Shown: piece by piece, positions 7,948-16,470 of the stretch | Layout of the letters: every line of letters begins with the position of its first letter | Position numbering within the stretch: the stretch's first letter is position 1 | Virus record (IMG/VR): IMGVR_UViG_3300035698_027665 | Span: 35,354 to 99,353 of that record | From: a virus | Direction: 5' to 3' (one strand) | Length of the DNA stretch: 64,000 bases | Program-made: the position numbers and the translations under genes | Notes under the pieces: generated by a model | Told to the model about the DNA's origin: nothing | What the model saw: the letters and a program-made list of their open reading frames with translations, nothing else | Database searches by the model: none

Positions 7948-8518
7948 ATACAATAAAAGCTTTTTAATAACTGGAAGTGGGAGATCAGGCACGAAATTCT
8001 TGTCTAGTTTGATGAACAAGTCAGAAAAATGGACTGTTCTACATGAACCCAAACCAAAAAAAACAGATTACGAAAAAGCTTTTGTTGAAACAATTCAAAA
8101 CAGATTTAATAAAGACTATTACGGTGAAGTAAACTCCTATTGTAGAAAATATCTTTTTGACTTAAAAATAAAGAATAAAGCTGTTATTGTTAGAAATCCA
8201 TATGATATATGGGTTTCTATTGTTAATAGACGAAATAAAAATAAATTTTGGGAAAAAAGTTTGGAAGAATCTTTAAAAATAATCGACAAAGCGATAGATG
8301 ATAAAAATATTTTTCCTATTAGTTTTAAAAAAATGACAACTAACGTCTATTATTGTCAAAACATTTTGTATGAATTTGACATACACGATGTTACAATTAA
8401 AGAAAAAGATTTGAAGCAAAAAATAGGCGAAACTAAAGAATTTAATTTCAAACGTTCCAATTGTCAAGAGAATAGATATTTTGAATATTTTTGCAACAAA
8501 TATAAAAGTTTAATTTAG
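7937..8518 (+). CDS. Sulfotransferase-like P-loop protein
   Basis: The 193-residue product from a TTG start shows the PAPS-binding P-loop GSGRSGTKFL (about residues 12-21) and the second PAPS motif VRNPYDIWVS (about 84-93), the hallmarks of sulfotransferases. It is short for the family. It would move sulfate from PAPS to a hydroxyl or amine on a sugar. The position between glycosyltransferase and methyltransferase genes supports glycan modification. The start is supported by the 11-nt overlap with the previous gene. Confidence 0.75.
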   Translation: MTSKYNKSFLITGSGRSGTKFLSSLMNKSEKWTVLHEPKPKKTDYEKAFVETIQNRFNKDYYGEVNSYCRKYLFDLKIKNKAVIVRNPYDIWVSIVNRRNKNKFWEKSLEESLKIIDKAIDDKNIFPISFKKMTTNVYYCQNILYEFDIHDVTIKEKDLKQKIGETKEFNFKRSNCQENRYFEYFCNKYKSLI

Positions 8519-8562
8519 TTGAAAAAATCATACTAGTTTATTTTAAAATTGGAGTTTTGACA

Positions 8563-9192
8563 ATGGATAAAAAAATACAAAGAGAAGAAGTAGTTAAAGA
8601 AATCAATAGCTGGACAAAAGCTATGAACTATCAATCAATCCCTTTTAGAAACTATGAAGGAATAAGACCTCATCGGGAAGACCACAAACATGTTTTTAAT
8701 TCTTGTGTTAATGCTATTAAAAAAGAAAATTATGACATTAAAGGTAAAAGCGTTTTAGACGTGGGTTCAAATATAGGTTATTTCGCCTTTTCCTTTAGAA
8801 AAGAAGGTGCTGGAGATTTGTTTTTATTGGAAAAAATAGGCAAAATCGCTGAAACAGCGAGAAAGATTGCCGAAATAGAAGAATTGGAAAATGTTGAAGT
8901 ATCAAAATCCACAATAAACAATTTAGAACAAGCAGAAAAAATAAAAAAATGCGATATCGTTGTTTATAAAAGCGTTCACCATTGGGTTAGAAAATTTTCT
9001 GACAATGAAATGGCAAAAAAAATATTTGGAGAACTAACAAAACAAGCTTCTATAGTTTTGTACGAGCCGGGCAATTTTGGCAACGCCAAAGTAAGTGAAG
9101 AAGATGATAACTTGCCTGAGATTTTTGGCTTCAAAACAGTTACTATATCAAAAAAGTTTAGAGGAAGAAAAGTTAAAGTCTGTTTTAAATGA
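8563..9192 (+). CDS. Class I SAM-dependent methyltransferase
   Basis: From the ATG at 8563, with a GGAG site 8 nt upstream, the protein has 209 residues. The SAM-binding motif I is SVLDVGSNIGYFAF, followed by an acidic LLEK end of strand 2 and a CDIVVYKSVHHW motif IV-like segment. The substrate is probably a sugar or other small group made by the surrounding genes. It overlaps the kinase-like gene by 4 nt, suggesting paired action. Confidence 0.8.
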   Translation: MDKKIQREEVVKEINSWTKAMNYQSIPFRNYEGIRPHREDHKHVFNSCVNAIKKENYDIKGKSVLDVGSNIGYFAFSFRKEGAGDLFLLEKIGKIAETARKIAEIEELENVEVSKSTINNLEQAEKIKKCDIVVYKSVHHWVRKFSDNEMAKKIFGELTKQASIVLYEPGNFGNAKVSEEDDNLPEIFGFKTVTISKKFRGRKVKVCFK

Positions 9193-9809
9193 TTTTAGAA
9201 GCTAATAAAAAATATAATATGTTTGATAAAGAATTAACTTTTGAATCCTTTTTTCATAGAGTGGGTTGCAAAAAGGATTCTATAGGCAAAATGGTTTCAG
9301 TTAGGTTTTTAGACTTAGACAAAAAACACCCTCCAAGAAAAGATTTGCATCAGCATTTGTATGCTGCGGCTTTAGATGAAAATAGAAGCAAATGGTTTGT
9401 CAAATTCTTAACAGAAGGGCATTATAGAAAATCAAAAAATGTTTATGATAGCTTAAAATCTTTCGACAAAGACAATGTTGTTTTAGAAACATTCTACGAC
9501 AGCGTGAATAACGCTCTTTGTCAACCAAAATTGCCTAAGACATTGCATGAAGGTATAAAGAATATAACCCTTCAACAAGCTTCTGAAAATGCTGATATAA
9601 TTGTTTCTTTTATAGAAAGAATTTATAAAAGCGAAGACGAAGATGCTAAAAAAAATATTTCTCATTTTGACATGTCATATGGGAATTTCATGTTCGATTC
9701 TAAAAAGAGAATTGCTATTATAGATTTTGGGTTGTGGCCTAGAGACACAACTATACAACACTGGTATGAACTAGCAGAAAAAATTAGAGGTATGGCAAAT
9801 GATTTATAG
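9189..9809 (+). CDS. Small kinase-like (APH/choline-kinase fold) protein
   Basis: The 206-residue protein carries the C-lobe signature HFDMSYGNFMFD followed by IAIIDFG. These match the catalytic H-x-D-x5-N loop and the metal-binding D-F-G of aminoglycoside-phosphotransferase-like kinases. The N-lobe is short and I see no clear ATP-binding glycine loop. It may phosphorylate a sugar or amino alcohol on the glycan. It sits between a methyltransferase (4-nt overlap) and a GT17 gene (11-nt overlap). Confidence 0.6.
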   Translation: MILEANKKYNMFDKELTFESFFHRVGCKKDSIGKMVSVRFLDLDKKHPPRKDLHQHLYAAALDENRSKWFVKFLTEGHYRKSKNVYDSLKSFDKDNVVLETFYDSVNNALCQPKLPKTLHEGIKNITLQQASENADIIVSFIERIYKSEDEDAKKNISHFDMSYGNFMFDSKKRIAIIDFGLWPRDTTIQHWYELAEKIRGMANDL

Positions 9810-10560
9810 TTGTTCTATGTTTTTTAACGAATTTGATCTTCTGGACCTTAAAATAGCAGAAGAAATAAATATAGTAGATAAAATAATTTTAGTAGAATCT
9901 ACTAAAACACATTCAAATCAAAATAAAAATTTGTTACTAAAAAACAATCCAAAATATGTTCACCCCAAAATAGAAATTGTAGTCGTAGGAGAAGACTTTT
10001 CTAATTCTAAATTTGATAACGAAGCATCTCAAAGAAACGCCTCAATAAAAGCCATGCAACAGTTGAAAGATGACGATGTTATTATTTCTTGCGATTTAGA
10101 TGAAATATTATGTGAAGAAGATATTTCTAAAGTTGTAGAAAAAACTAAAGAAAAAAAATATATAAAAATCGGAATGAAATCTCATTTTTATAAAATAAAT
10201 CTTTTGTTTGGAACGTGGAAAAGCCCCATTGCAGTAACTGGAAAAGTTTTAAAAGAAAATAAAATGGATTTAACAAAATTGAGACATGATAGAGCAGGCG
10301 TATTAGTAAATACAAACGGTCATCATTTTAGTTATCTAGGCACACCCGAAAATATTAAACTCAAACTTGACAGTTTTAAACATAGCGATGTTTCTTCTAA
10401 AGTTAAAAAAATAGATTGGATAAAAGAAAGAATAGCCAACAAAGAAGACATATTAAAAAGAAAAGGTAGAGTAGGAACAATTGTCCCTATTGATCACACT
10501 TACCCAAAAACTATTTTAAACAATCTAGAACAATGGGAAAAACACATAGAAAAAGAATGA
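9799..10560 (+). CDS. Family 17 glycosyltransferase
   Basis: The 253-residue product begins MIYSCSMFFNEFDLLDLKI and continues with VDKIILVES(T)KTHS, the characteristic start of GT17 enzymes (beta-1,4-GlcNAc transferase family). CDLDEIL near residues 98-104 gives the DxD metal site, and HHFSYLG near 171-177 matches the family. It probably adds an N-acetylhexosamine-like sugar; the acceptor is unknown. It converges on a minus-strand GT8-like gene with a 3-nt gap. Confidence 0.88.
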   Translation: MIYSCSMFFNEFDLLDLKIAEEINIVDKIILVESTKTHSNQNKNLLLKNNPKYVHPKIEIVVVGEDFSNSKFDNEASQRNASIKAMQQLKDDDVIISCDLDEILCEEDISKVVEKTKEKKYIKIGMKSHFYKINLLFGTWKSPIAVTGKVLKENKMDLTKLRHDRAGVLVNTNGHHFSYLGTPENIKLKLDSFKHSDVSSKVKKIDWIKERIANKEDILKRKGRVGTIVPIDHTYPKTILNNLEQWEKHIEKE

Positions 10561-10563
10561 AAT

Positions 10564-11322
10564 CTATTTAAAATAGTTTGTATAATCTTCGCTTAATTTA
10601 GAAAAATATTGCTTTTGCCAAAGTCTACCATGCAAAATTTGAATTTCTGGCATGCGTTTCCACCATTCTAAATAAACCTTATCGGAATATTTTTTATCCC
10701 CTTTTGCGGGTTTTACTCTATGCGATTTAGGAGTTGGCATTGAAGGATGTTTCCAATTGTAAGCAAGAGGCAAACTCCCTATGTTCAATTTAGAAGCCCA
10801 TGCAGCCTTTCTAAACGAGTTTTGATCATGGCCTGTCATTTGCGGCGTGTAAACGCTTTGCCAGTCGGAGAACAGGGTACACGCTGTTTTTTTATATAAC
10901 ATTACCCCACAATTGAATTCAGGGAAACAAGCAGGAATAACATGGTCCCTTTTTGACTGTCCACCACTATGTGATAGTGCTATATCATATTTATCTAGTA
11001 GCTGGAACATGTCTTTTATTACAGGTTGAATCACTAATGTGTCATTGTCCAAATATAATGTATTTTCATAAGGAGTTTTTTGCAACGTCTTTATTCTATT
11101 AAGTTTGTATCCACGAGGTTGTGGATCAGGAATTATTTTTTGAACATCAACACCAGAAGGAACAGGCATTCCATTGGCATTTGTGAAAATTGTGATTGGT
11201 ACATCAGGATGAAAGAATTTTATTGATTTTGCTGATATTAAAGCTTCTTTTATATGCTTCCCTTGACCAGATGACACTTCTGCTATAAAAATTACGCCAT
11301 TCATAGGATTATATATTAACAT
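10564..11322 (-). CDS. GT8-like glycosyltransferase (GT-A fold)
   Basis: The 252-residue protein shows LYLDNDTLV (about 88-96, DxD-type metal site), FNCGVMLY (about 136-143), GHDQNSF and a late ILHGRLW. This order is typical of family 8 and related nucleotide-sugar transferases. Its ATG shares bases with the ATG of the divergent gene at 11321 (CATG), so there is no room for a leader on either side; an internal ATG six codons later is an alternative start. It probably acts in the same glycan pathway. Confidence 0.8.
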   Translation of the reverse strand: MLIYNPMNGVIFIAEVSSGQGKHIKEALISAKSIKFFHPDVPITIFTNANGMPVPSGVDVQKIIPDPQPRGYKLNRIKTLQKTPYENTLYLDNDTLVIQPVIKDMFQLLDKYDIALSHSGGQSKRDHVIPACFPEFNCGVMLYKKTACTLFSDWQSVYTPQMTGHDQNSFRKAAWASKLNIGSLPLAYNWKHPSMPTPKSHRVKPAKGDKKYSDKVYLEWWKRMPEIQILHGRLWQKQYFSKLSEDYTNYFK

Positions 11323-12079
11323 GGAAATAGATTACAATACAAACTGTTTTGAGGGATCATGGAAGGTAATGTTACAAACTAACTACCTTGAAGAAACAAT
11401 AAAAAACAATAAAATAAATTTTGATAAGAAAAATTTGTGGATTAACAATGTAGAAGATTGGGATGAGGTTGCCCATTACGCACAGAAAGCTGTAGATAAA
11501 GGAGTATTGACAAACTTTTATAATTGTGAAGATTATATTGAAGAAGCAATGGCTCATTTCGATGTTAATCGATCCGATAAATCTTTAGGTAGAGGGTACC
11601 CATATTCAGTTGGGAGTTTATGTGCGATTTACAATTGTAAAAAAGAATGGATGTTGTACTTTACTGATGATGCATATGTCCCGTTTGAAGTAGATTGGAT
11701 ACCAGAAACTGTAAAATTCATAGAAGAAACTCCAAAGGTTAGATTTGGTAATTTGATGTGGGGTAGAGGAATAGAAAAGATAAGTTGGCCTACTGTCAAA
11801 AGAGAGGCATACTATGAAACATCTGATTATTTTGTAGGTTATGGATTTTCCGATCAATGTTATTTGGCGAAAACAGATTTGCTTAAAAATTTAGATTATA
11901 ATATGAGTCATAAACTATCAGATAGAAGATTTTCCAAACAAAGAAAACCGGGTACCTCTTTTGAAAAAAGGATAGAAGCTTGGAAGTTAAACAATGATGC
12001 TCATAGAGCGACGTTTAAAAATGGATTTTATGTACATGCTTCTGTTATGAACTCTAGAAAAAAAAGGATGGCAAAATGA
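11321..12079 (+). CDS. Predicted glycosyltransferase-like protein
   Basis: The 252-residue protein has a short strand plus helix pattern at the N-terminus (LWINNVEDWDEV) and YFTDDAYVPF near residues 107-116, where DD could be the metal site of a GT-A fold. GFSDQCYL near 180-187 resembles the acceptor-side region of such enzymes. Its start codon overlaps the divergent GT8-like start. It overlaps the downstream sulfotransferase gene by 4 nt (ATGA). The glycosyltransferase call rests on context and weak motifs. Confidence 0.55.
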   Translation: MEIDYNTNCFEGSWKVMLQTNYLEETIKNNKINFDKKNLWINNVEDWDEVAHYAQKAVDKGVLTNFYNCEDYIEEAMAHFDVNRSDKSLGRGYPYSVGSLCAIYNCKKEWMLYFTDDAYVPFEVDWIPETVKFIEETPKVRFGNLMWGRGIEKISWPTVKREAYYETSDYFVGYGFSDQCYLAKTDLLKNLDYNMSHKLSDRRFSKQRKPGTSFEKRIEAWKLNNDAHRATFKNGFYVHASVMNSRKKRMAK

Positions 12080-12633
12080 TTTTTGTACACGTACACAAAA
12101 CAGGTGGGCAAAGCATTCAGTCTGCCCTAAAAGGCAGAATAGAAAAAACAGGGCATACTATAGCTTCTGAAATAATTAAAGACATAGGAATTAATGGATG
12201 GAATTCAAATTTCACATTCTGTTTTGTTAGAAATCCTTGGGATAGAGTGGTATCTGTGTATCATTTTTACAAAAAGAAAAGAATTACAAAAGGGAAGCCA
12301 TATGAGGAAGACTTTGAAACATGGCTGAAAGACTGGATAAAAGTTTCAAAACCTTTGCATAAAAAACACCGTTTTATTAGAAATGCACCACAATGTCATT
12401 GGATGTTCGAAGGAGATAAACAATTAGTTAATTTCATAGGAAGATTTGAAAATCTTAACAAAGATTTTCAAAAAATATGCGAAATAAACAACTTTAAGTC
12501 TATGCCTAAACTTGAACATAAAAACAAAACCGAACACAAACATTATAGTGAATACTATAACGATAACACCAGAAAATTGATATATGAATACCATAAAGAA
12601 GATGTAGAAAGATTAAATTACAGTTTTGTATAA
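12076..12633 (+). CDS. Carbohydrate sulfotransferase (Sulfotransfer_2 type)
   Basis: The 185-residue product begins MIFVHVHKTGGQSI, the typical 5'-phosphosulfate-binding loop of this family. FVRNPWDRVVSVYHF near residues 50-64 is the 3'-phosphate-binding motif. FIGRFENL near 120 is also family-typical. It would sulfate a sugar using PAPS. A second sulfotransferase-like gene lies at 7937. It ends the plus-strand part of the glycan operon. Confidence 0.88.
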   Translation: MIFVHVHKTGGQSIQSALKGRIEKTGHTIASEIIKDIGINGWNSNFTFCFVRNPWDRVVSVYHFYKKKRITKGKPYEEDFETWLKDWIKVSKPLHKKHRFIRNAPQCHWMFEGDKQLVNFIGRFENLNKDFQKICEINNFKSMPKLEHKNKTEHKHYSEYYNDNTRKLIYEYHKEDVERLNYSFV

Positions 12634-12637
12634 AGTT

Positions 12638-12718
12638 TCATCTGATGCTTTTTAAATAAAAACCTTTCAATCTAGATTTTTCTATAAGCCAATGTTTAAA
12701 ACTTCTTGTTTTATGCAT
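12638..12718 (-). CDS. Possible tiny tagged peptide gene
   Basis: A 26-codon minus-strand frame encodes MHKTRSFKHWLIEKS followed by a basic end. It is reported only because it matches the FKxWL-E tag found in about a dozen other genes. No ribosome site is visible, and the frame is short enough to arise by chance. Confidence 0.25.
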   Translation of the reverse strand: MHKTRSFKHWLIEKSRLKGFYLKSIR

Positions 12719-12733
12719 TTATGGAAGTATAAT
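12706..12733 (+). promoter_or_regulatory. Sigma70-like promoter for the DUF262-HNH gene
   Basis: TTGTTT at 12706-12711 and TATAAT at 12728-12733 are separated by 16 bp, the spacing seen in the other early-type promoters of this window. The ATG follows at 12766. Confidence 0.5.
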
Positions 12734-12765
12734 GAAAAACATCGGCTGATATATCAGGATAATAA

Positions 12766-14118
12766 ATGAAAACTTTAAATCAAAAAATATTAAAAAAACA
12801 TGAAGTTAAAACCCGTTCTCTAGAAGAAGTTATTAAAAGATTCCCTTCATGGTATGATCCAAATGCGCCATATCAAAGAAACAAAGTTTGGTCAAAAAGA
12901 CTAAAAAAATCTTTAATAGAATCTATTTTAGCCGGGTTACCTATTGGTCCAGTACATCTAGTCCCTAAAGAAGAAAAGGGAGCTACTTCTTGGATCATAG
13001 ACGGAAAACAAAGATTGTCTTCTATTGATTCTTTTACAAAAAACGAATTCGATATCATGTGGGACGAAAAAAAATTAAATTGGAATATATTACAAAAGAA
13101 TGAAAATCAATATCTTTTAGAAAGATTTCAAACATATCAAATGAGTTTGATAATTTGGCCTTCAATGTCTCTTTTGACGCAAAAAGAAATTTTTGAAATG
13201 ATCAATACTTATGAAAAACTAAGCACTGCTGAAAAAATATATTGCCCTAATTTTCTTTCTCAATCTTTGTTTGAATATATTTATAAAAACTGTTTTTCGG
13301 GACTTGCAAAGCATGCAAGAGGCGAAATGAGATTAAACAAGAGGTTTTCTGGAATATATTGGACTCATAAAATTTCTGTAATTGCATGGGGAGCAATATT
13401 GAATGACAAATGGGCGACTAGAAAAATAGATTTTACAAACATTAAAAGATCAGCAGTTGAGATAAATGAATCTCTTTGTAAATACTTCACAGAAAAAGGC
13501 AATCTTGAAGAATTCAAAAGCGATTTGATAACAAAAAATGTAATAGAAGATTTAGGCTACAAAAGTCAAATCAACTTCATGAAAAAAATAAACGACGCTA
13601 TAGTTTATTGTATTGACTATAGAGGCGATTTGCCGAAACAAATTCCTTCTGTAGATTTAACTGATATAGCTGTTGGTTTTTACAAAAAAGCTCAAGATAT
13701 GGTAATAACCGCTTCTTTCATTAAAGAAAACGCAGAATTGTTTCATGATTTTATTATACGCTTCATATCTGAAAAGAAACAAGAAATAGAACTGTCACGC
13801 CATACTACAGATAAAAACAGTATTGAAATTAGAAACGGATTATTTAATAAACTTTTTGATCAATTGGAAATAGATAAAACAAAAAAAAATAAGCCTATTC
13901 CTCCTGTGAATAGGGCATTAGCTTTACTAAAAGCAGATACACAATGCCCTATTACTGGCGAGGAATTAACTCCCAAAAACACTCAAATAGATCATGTGCT
14001 TCCGAAATCAAAATATGGACATACAGATTACAAAGCTGTTTCATCAACTGGCAATAGGAATAAGTCTAATCATACAGAGAACTCTATTGAAAAAATAAGT
14101 TCTTACATGAAGTCTTAA
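12766..14118 (+). CDS. DUF262 plus HNH nuclease (GmrSD/type IV restriction-like)
   Basis: The 450-residue protein has an N-terminal DUF262 (ParB/Srx-like) signature with IIDGKQRLSSID near residues 77-88. Its C-terminal HNH-type domain begins CPITGEEL at about 394 and continues with QIDHVLPKS and a GNRNKSNHT end. This arrangement is that of GmrS/GmrD-like restriction proteins, in which DUF262 uses a nucleotide and HNH cuts modified DNA. In a phage it could exclude competing phages or act as a selfish nuclease. It has its own promoter and sits inside the glycan locus, which suggests separate acquisition. Confidence 0.82.
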   Translation: MKTLNQKILKKHEVKTRSLEEVIKRFPSWYDPNAPYQRNKVWSKRLKKSLIESILAGLPIGPVHLVPKEEKGATSWIIDGKQRLSSIDSFTKNEFDIMWDEKKLNWNILQKNENQYLLERFQTYQMSLIIWPSMSLLTQKEIFEMINTYEKLSTAEKIYCPNFLSQSLFEYIYKNCFSGLAKHARGEMRLNKRFSGIYWTHKISVIAWGAILNDKWATRKIDFTNIKRSAVEINESLCKYFTEKGNLEEFKSDLITKNVIEDLGYKSQINFMKKINDAIVYCIDYRGDLPKQIPSVDLTDIAVGFYKKAQDMVITASFIKENAELFHDFIIRFISEKKQEIELSRHTTDKNSIEIRNGLFNKLFDQLEIDKTKKNKPIPPVNRALALLKADTQCPITGEELTPKNTQIDHVLPKSKYGHTDYKAVSSTGNRNKSNHTENSIEKISSYMKS

Positions 14119-14696
14119 ATTATTTTTATTTGATTGGAGAAATCCACTAAACCAGAACCAGACCAATGTCCTACATCTGTTAGATCGTATTTGGTTTCTT
14201 CTATAGACTCCCAAAATTTTTTCATGTTGCCAAGTCTCTTTAAATAGATATCGTCTAGTAATAGTACACCAGTCCATTTGAGATCGCACAGAGCTTTGTA
14301 GAACTTCATTTCGTCTTTGCCATTATGGGTAATGTCTAATAATATAAATTTAGATTTGCTTACTAATTCTTGAAATTTTTCATTTTCATCTAGACTGGTA
14401 GCGTCGTAAGCAATGGGGATTACAGGGTAGGGATGAAATTTTTTCGCTTTAAACTTTTGTTTGTAATCAATTGTATAAACCGTGTTTTTTTTATTCAAAG
14501 CTAGTGATAATGCACTTGCTCCCAAAAAAGTTCCTATGTCTAGTAGAGTTTCCCCTTCAAACCAATTAGATATATAATGTAACAATTTATAGTGTTCTCT
14601 ATCTTTATGTAAATATTTATTCGCCTTTACAGGGAGAAGGTTGAAAACTGGTGACAAATCTATTTTTTTTATATCTTTTTTATATAAGCTATACAT
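14115..14696 (-). CDS. Class I SAM methyltransferase (glycan type)
   Basis: The 193-residue protein has LLDIGTFLGASALSLA (about 51-66, SAM-binding motif I), then FILLDITHNGKDEMKFYKAL and a LLLDDI strand. These resemble Methyltransf_24/cephalosporin-hydroxylase-like enzymes often found with sugar genes. Its stop shares TTAA with the convergent DUF262-HNH gene. The substrate is unknown. Confidence 0.75.
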   Translation of the reverse strand: MYSLYKKDIKKIDLSPVFNLLPVKANKYLHKDREHYKLLHYISNWFEGETLLDIGTFLGASALSLALNKKNTVYTIDYKQKFKAKKFHPYPVIPIAYDATSLDENEKFQELVSKSKFILLDITHNGKDEMKFYKALCDLKWTGVLLLDDIYLKRLGNMKKFWESIEETKYDLTDVGHWSGSGLVDFSNQIKII

Positions 14697-14740
14697 GAAA
14701 ATATATAGTGTTTTATGTTTTCAACTATATAAATAAAATA

Positions 14741-15883
14741 ATGAATAATTTAGATTTGCAAAAAAGTATAGAAGATAGATTGTATAAATATATTGATTTA
14801 TTAGATTTAATGATATGCAAACGGTGTATATATTTCCGTTCAGGAGAAAGTAAAAAATGGACAAACCACCATCAAGGAAAACTTTCAATTGAGTTTTCAC
14901 AAAACAATAAAGTAGAAGAAAAATATATTGACAATTGGATAAAAGATACGGGGCATGGCCTTTTACATTGCTTTCTTACAGGATTTTTTGCCTATGGCGA
15001 ATTGCTCAAAAAAAAGAGTTATGACGACATCGTTAAAGATATATGCAAGGGGGCTTTTGAGGATAATGATTTCGAAAAGCTAACTGCAAGTTGTTTATTG
15101 CACGATTTGGTAAAATGCACAGATGGGCATGACGCCCATGATGTTAAATTAAAAAAATATTATCCAAATTTATTATCAGAGACATACACTCACACTAATC
15201 CATTAAGCGATTCTTTATTGACTATAGGAGACAGGATAGAATTAAGAAGATATTCAGACTGGAAAGAATGGTCTACTATTGACATAGAAAAATACAACTC
15301 TTTTAATGTTGAGGAAATAGAACATTTTTACAAAACAATTCGCCCTGCATTGTGCAATCTTTTTGCTCATCGTTATGATTTATGGATCAGGCACGGAGCA
15401 GAAGGTAAAACTAATTTTGGGAAAAACAATTTTTTCCCACAAGTTTTAGATCATGAAATAAAAAGACAAAATTTAAAACTAGTCAGTATGGAATCGTGTA
15501 AACTTTTTACTTTTACTTCTATAGATTTTCCTAATTCTAATTGTATTTTAGACCATTCTAAAACTTGGTGTCCTAGAGGGCTGCTACCATTGAAAACCGT
15601 CAAAAAATATGAATTTAAATGCATTCCATGTAAGACACATGCAGGTAGAGATAGAGATTTGACTGGTGGAATTGTAAAAGGTCGAGATCATATAGGAATA
15701 GATGATTTAAAAATACCTTTAAATGAATGGGTGTTCTTTTATGATTATAAAAATACACCTAAAACAAAAAATGCAGATTTAGAAGATTTAGTATCTAACA
15801 CAATGGGCCTAGAAGAAAAATTGGCAATAAGGATTTTAAATTGTACCGAAAAAATCATTGAAAGAATAAAGATTTTATTATGA
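14741..15883 (+). CDS. Hypothetical protein with HD-like motif
   Basis: From the ATG at 14741 the product has 380 residues; a GTG at 14708 would add 11. A segment with GHGLLHCF, then about 45 residues later CLLHDLVKCTDGHDAHD, resembles the His and HD residues of HD-domain phosphohydrolases, but the remaining motifs are unclear. A four-cysteine pattern further on (CILDHSKTWC, CIPC) could bind zinc. It overlaps the next methyltransferase gene by 4 nt. A hydrolase role is only a suggestion. Confidence 0.55.
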   Translation: MNNLDLQKSIEDRLYKYIDLLDLMICKRCIYFRSGESKKWTNHHQGKLSIEFSQNNKVEEKYIDNWIKDTGHGLLHCFLTGFFAYGELLKKKSYDDIVKDICKGAFEDNDFEKLTASCLLHDLVKCTDGHDAHDVKLKKYYPNLLSETYTHTNPLSDSLLTIGDRIELRRYSDWKEWSTIDIEKYNSFNVEEIEHFYKTIRPALCNLFAHRYDLWIRHGAEGKTNFGKNNFFPQVLDHEIKRQNLKLVSMESCKLFTFTSIDFPNSNCILDHSKTWCPRGLLPLKTVKKYEFKCIPCKTHAGRDRDLTGGIVKGRDHIGIDDLKIPLNEWVFFYDYKNTPKTKNADLEDLVSNTMGLEEKLAIRILNCTEKIIERIKILL

Positions 15884-16470
15884 ATATATTTAAATACGAA
15901 TCATATAAAGAATATAAAGAAAATCAAGTTAAAGCAAATAAAAGGAAATTAGATAGGATTTGGGCTTTAGAAGAACCAATAATTTTTATTTCAGACTATA
16001 TCAAAAAGAACATTCCAGATGCTGAACAGGGAATATGTCATGGCGTGCGAAATGGGTGGGAAGTGGAAAAATTTAAGAAATATTTGGATTTTAAGATAAC
16101 AGGAACTGAACTGTCTGATACTGCAAATTCTTTTGAAAATGTCATAGAATGGGATTTTCATCAAACAAAAGATGATTGGCTGGATTCTATAGACTTTATT
16201 TATTCAAACTCTTTAGATCACAGCTACAAGCCTGAATTTTGCGTGCAACAATGGCTTAAATGCTTGAAGCCTGAAATTGGCAGGTGTTTTATCGAATGGG
16301 GAAAAAGCCATAATAAAGGATTTGGAAAAGTAGATTGTTTTAGCGCAGACAAGAAGGACTATGAACAAATAATATCTTCTGTAGGAGAAATAGAAGACGT
16401 TATTAATATCACATCTAAATGCAGAACTCAAGGAACAAGAAAAACATGCATCTTCATTGTAAAGCGTTAA
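15880..16470 (+). CDS. SAM methyltransferase-like protein
   Basis: The 196-residue product has GICHGVRNGWEV in the place of the SAM-binding loop, GTELSD after strand 2, EWDFHQ and DFIYSNSLDHSYKP after strand 4, all in the right order for a class I methyltransferase. It ends 17 nt inside the convergent GT9 gene. Similar proteins occur in phage and bacterial surface-sugar clusters. The substrate is unknown. Confidence 0.65.
   Translation: MNIFKYESYKEYKENQVKANKRKLDRIWALEEPIIFISDYIKKNIPDAEQGICHGVRNGWEVEKFKKYLDFKITGTELSDTANSFENVIEWDFHQTKDDWLDSIDFIYSNSLDHSYKPEFCVQQWLKCLKPEIGRCFIEWGKSHNKGFGKVDCFSADKKDYEQIISSVGEIEDVINITSKCRTQGTRKTCIFIVKR

Noticed and set aside
7702-8052. A 116-codon minus-strand frame
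   Set aside because: It runs antisense through the ends of the glycosyltransferase and sulfotransferase genes, has a membrane-like random composition and no start signal.
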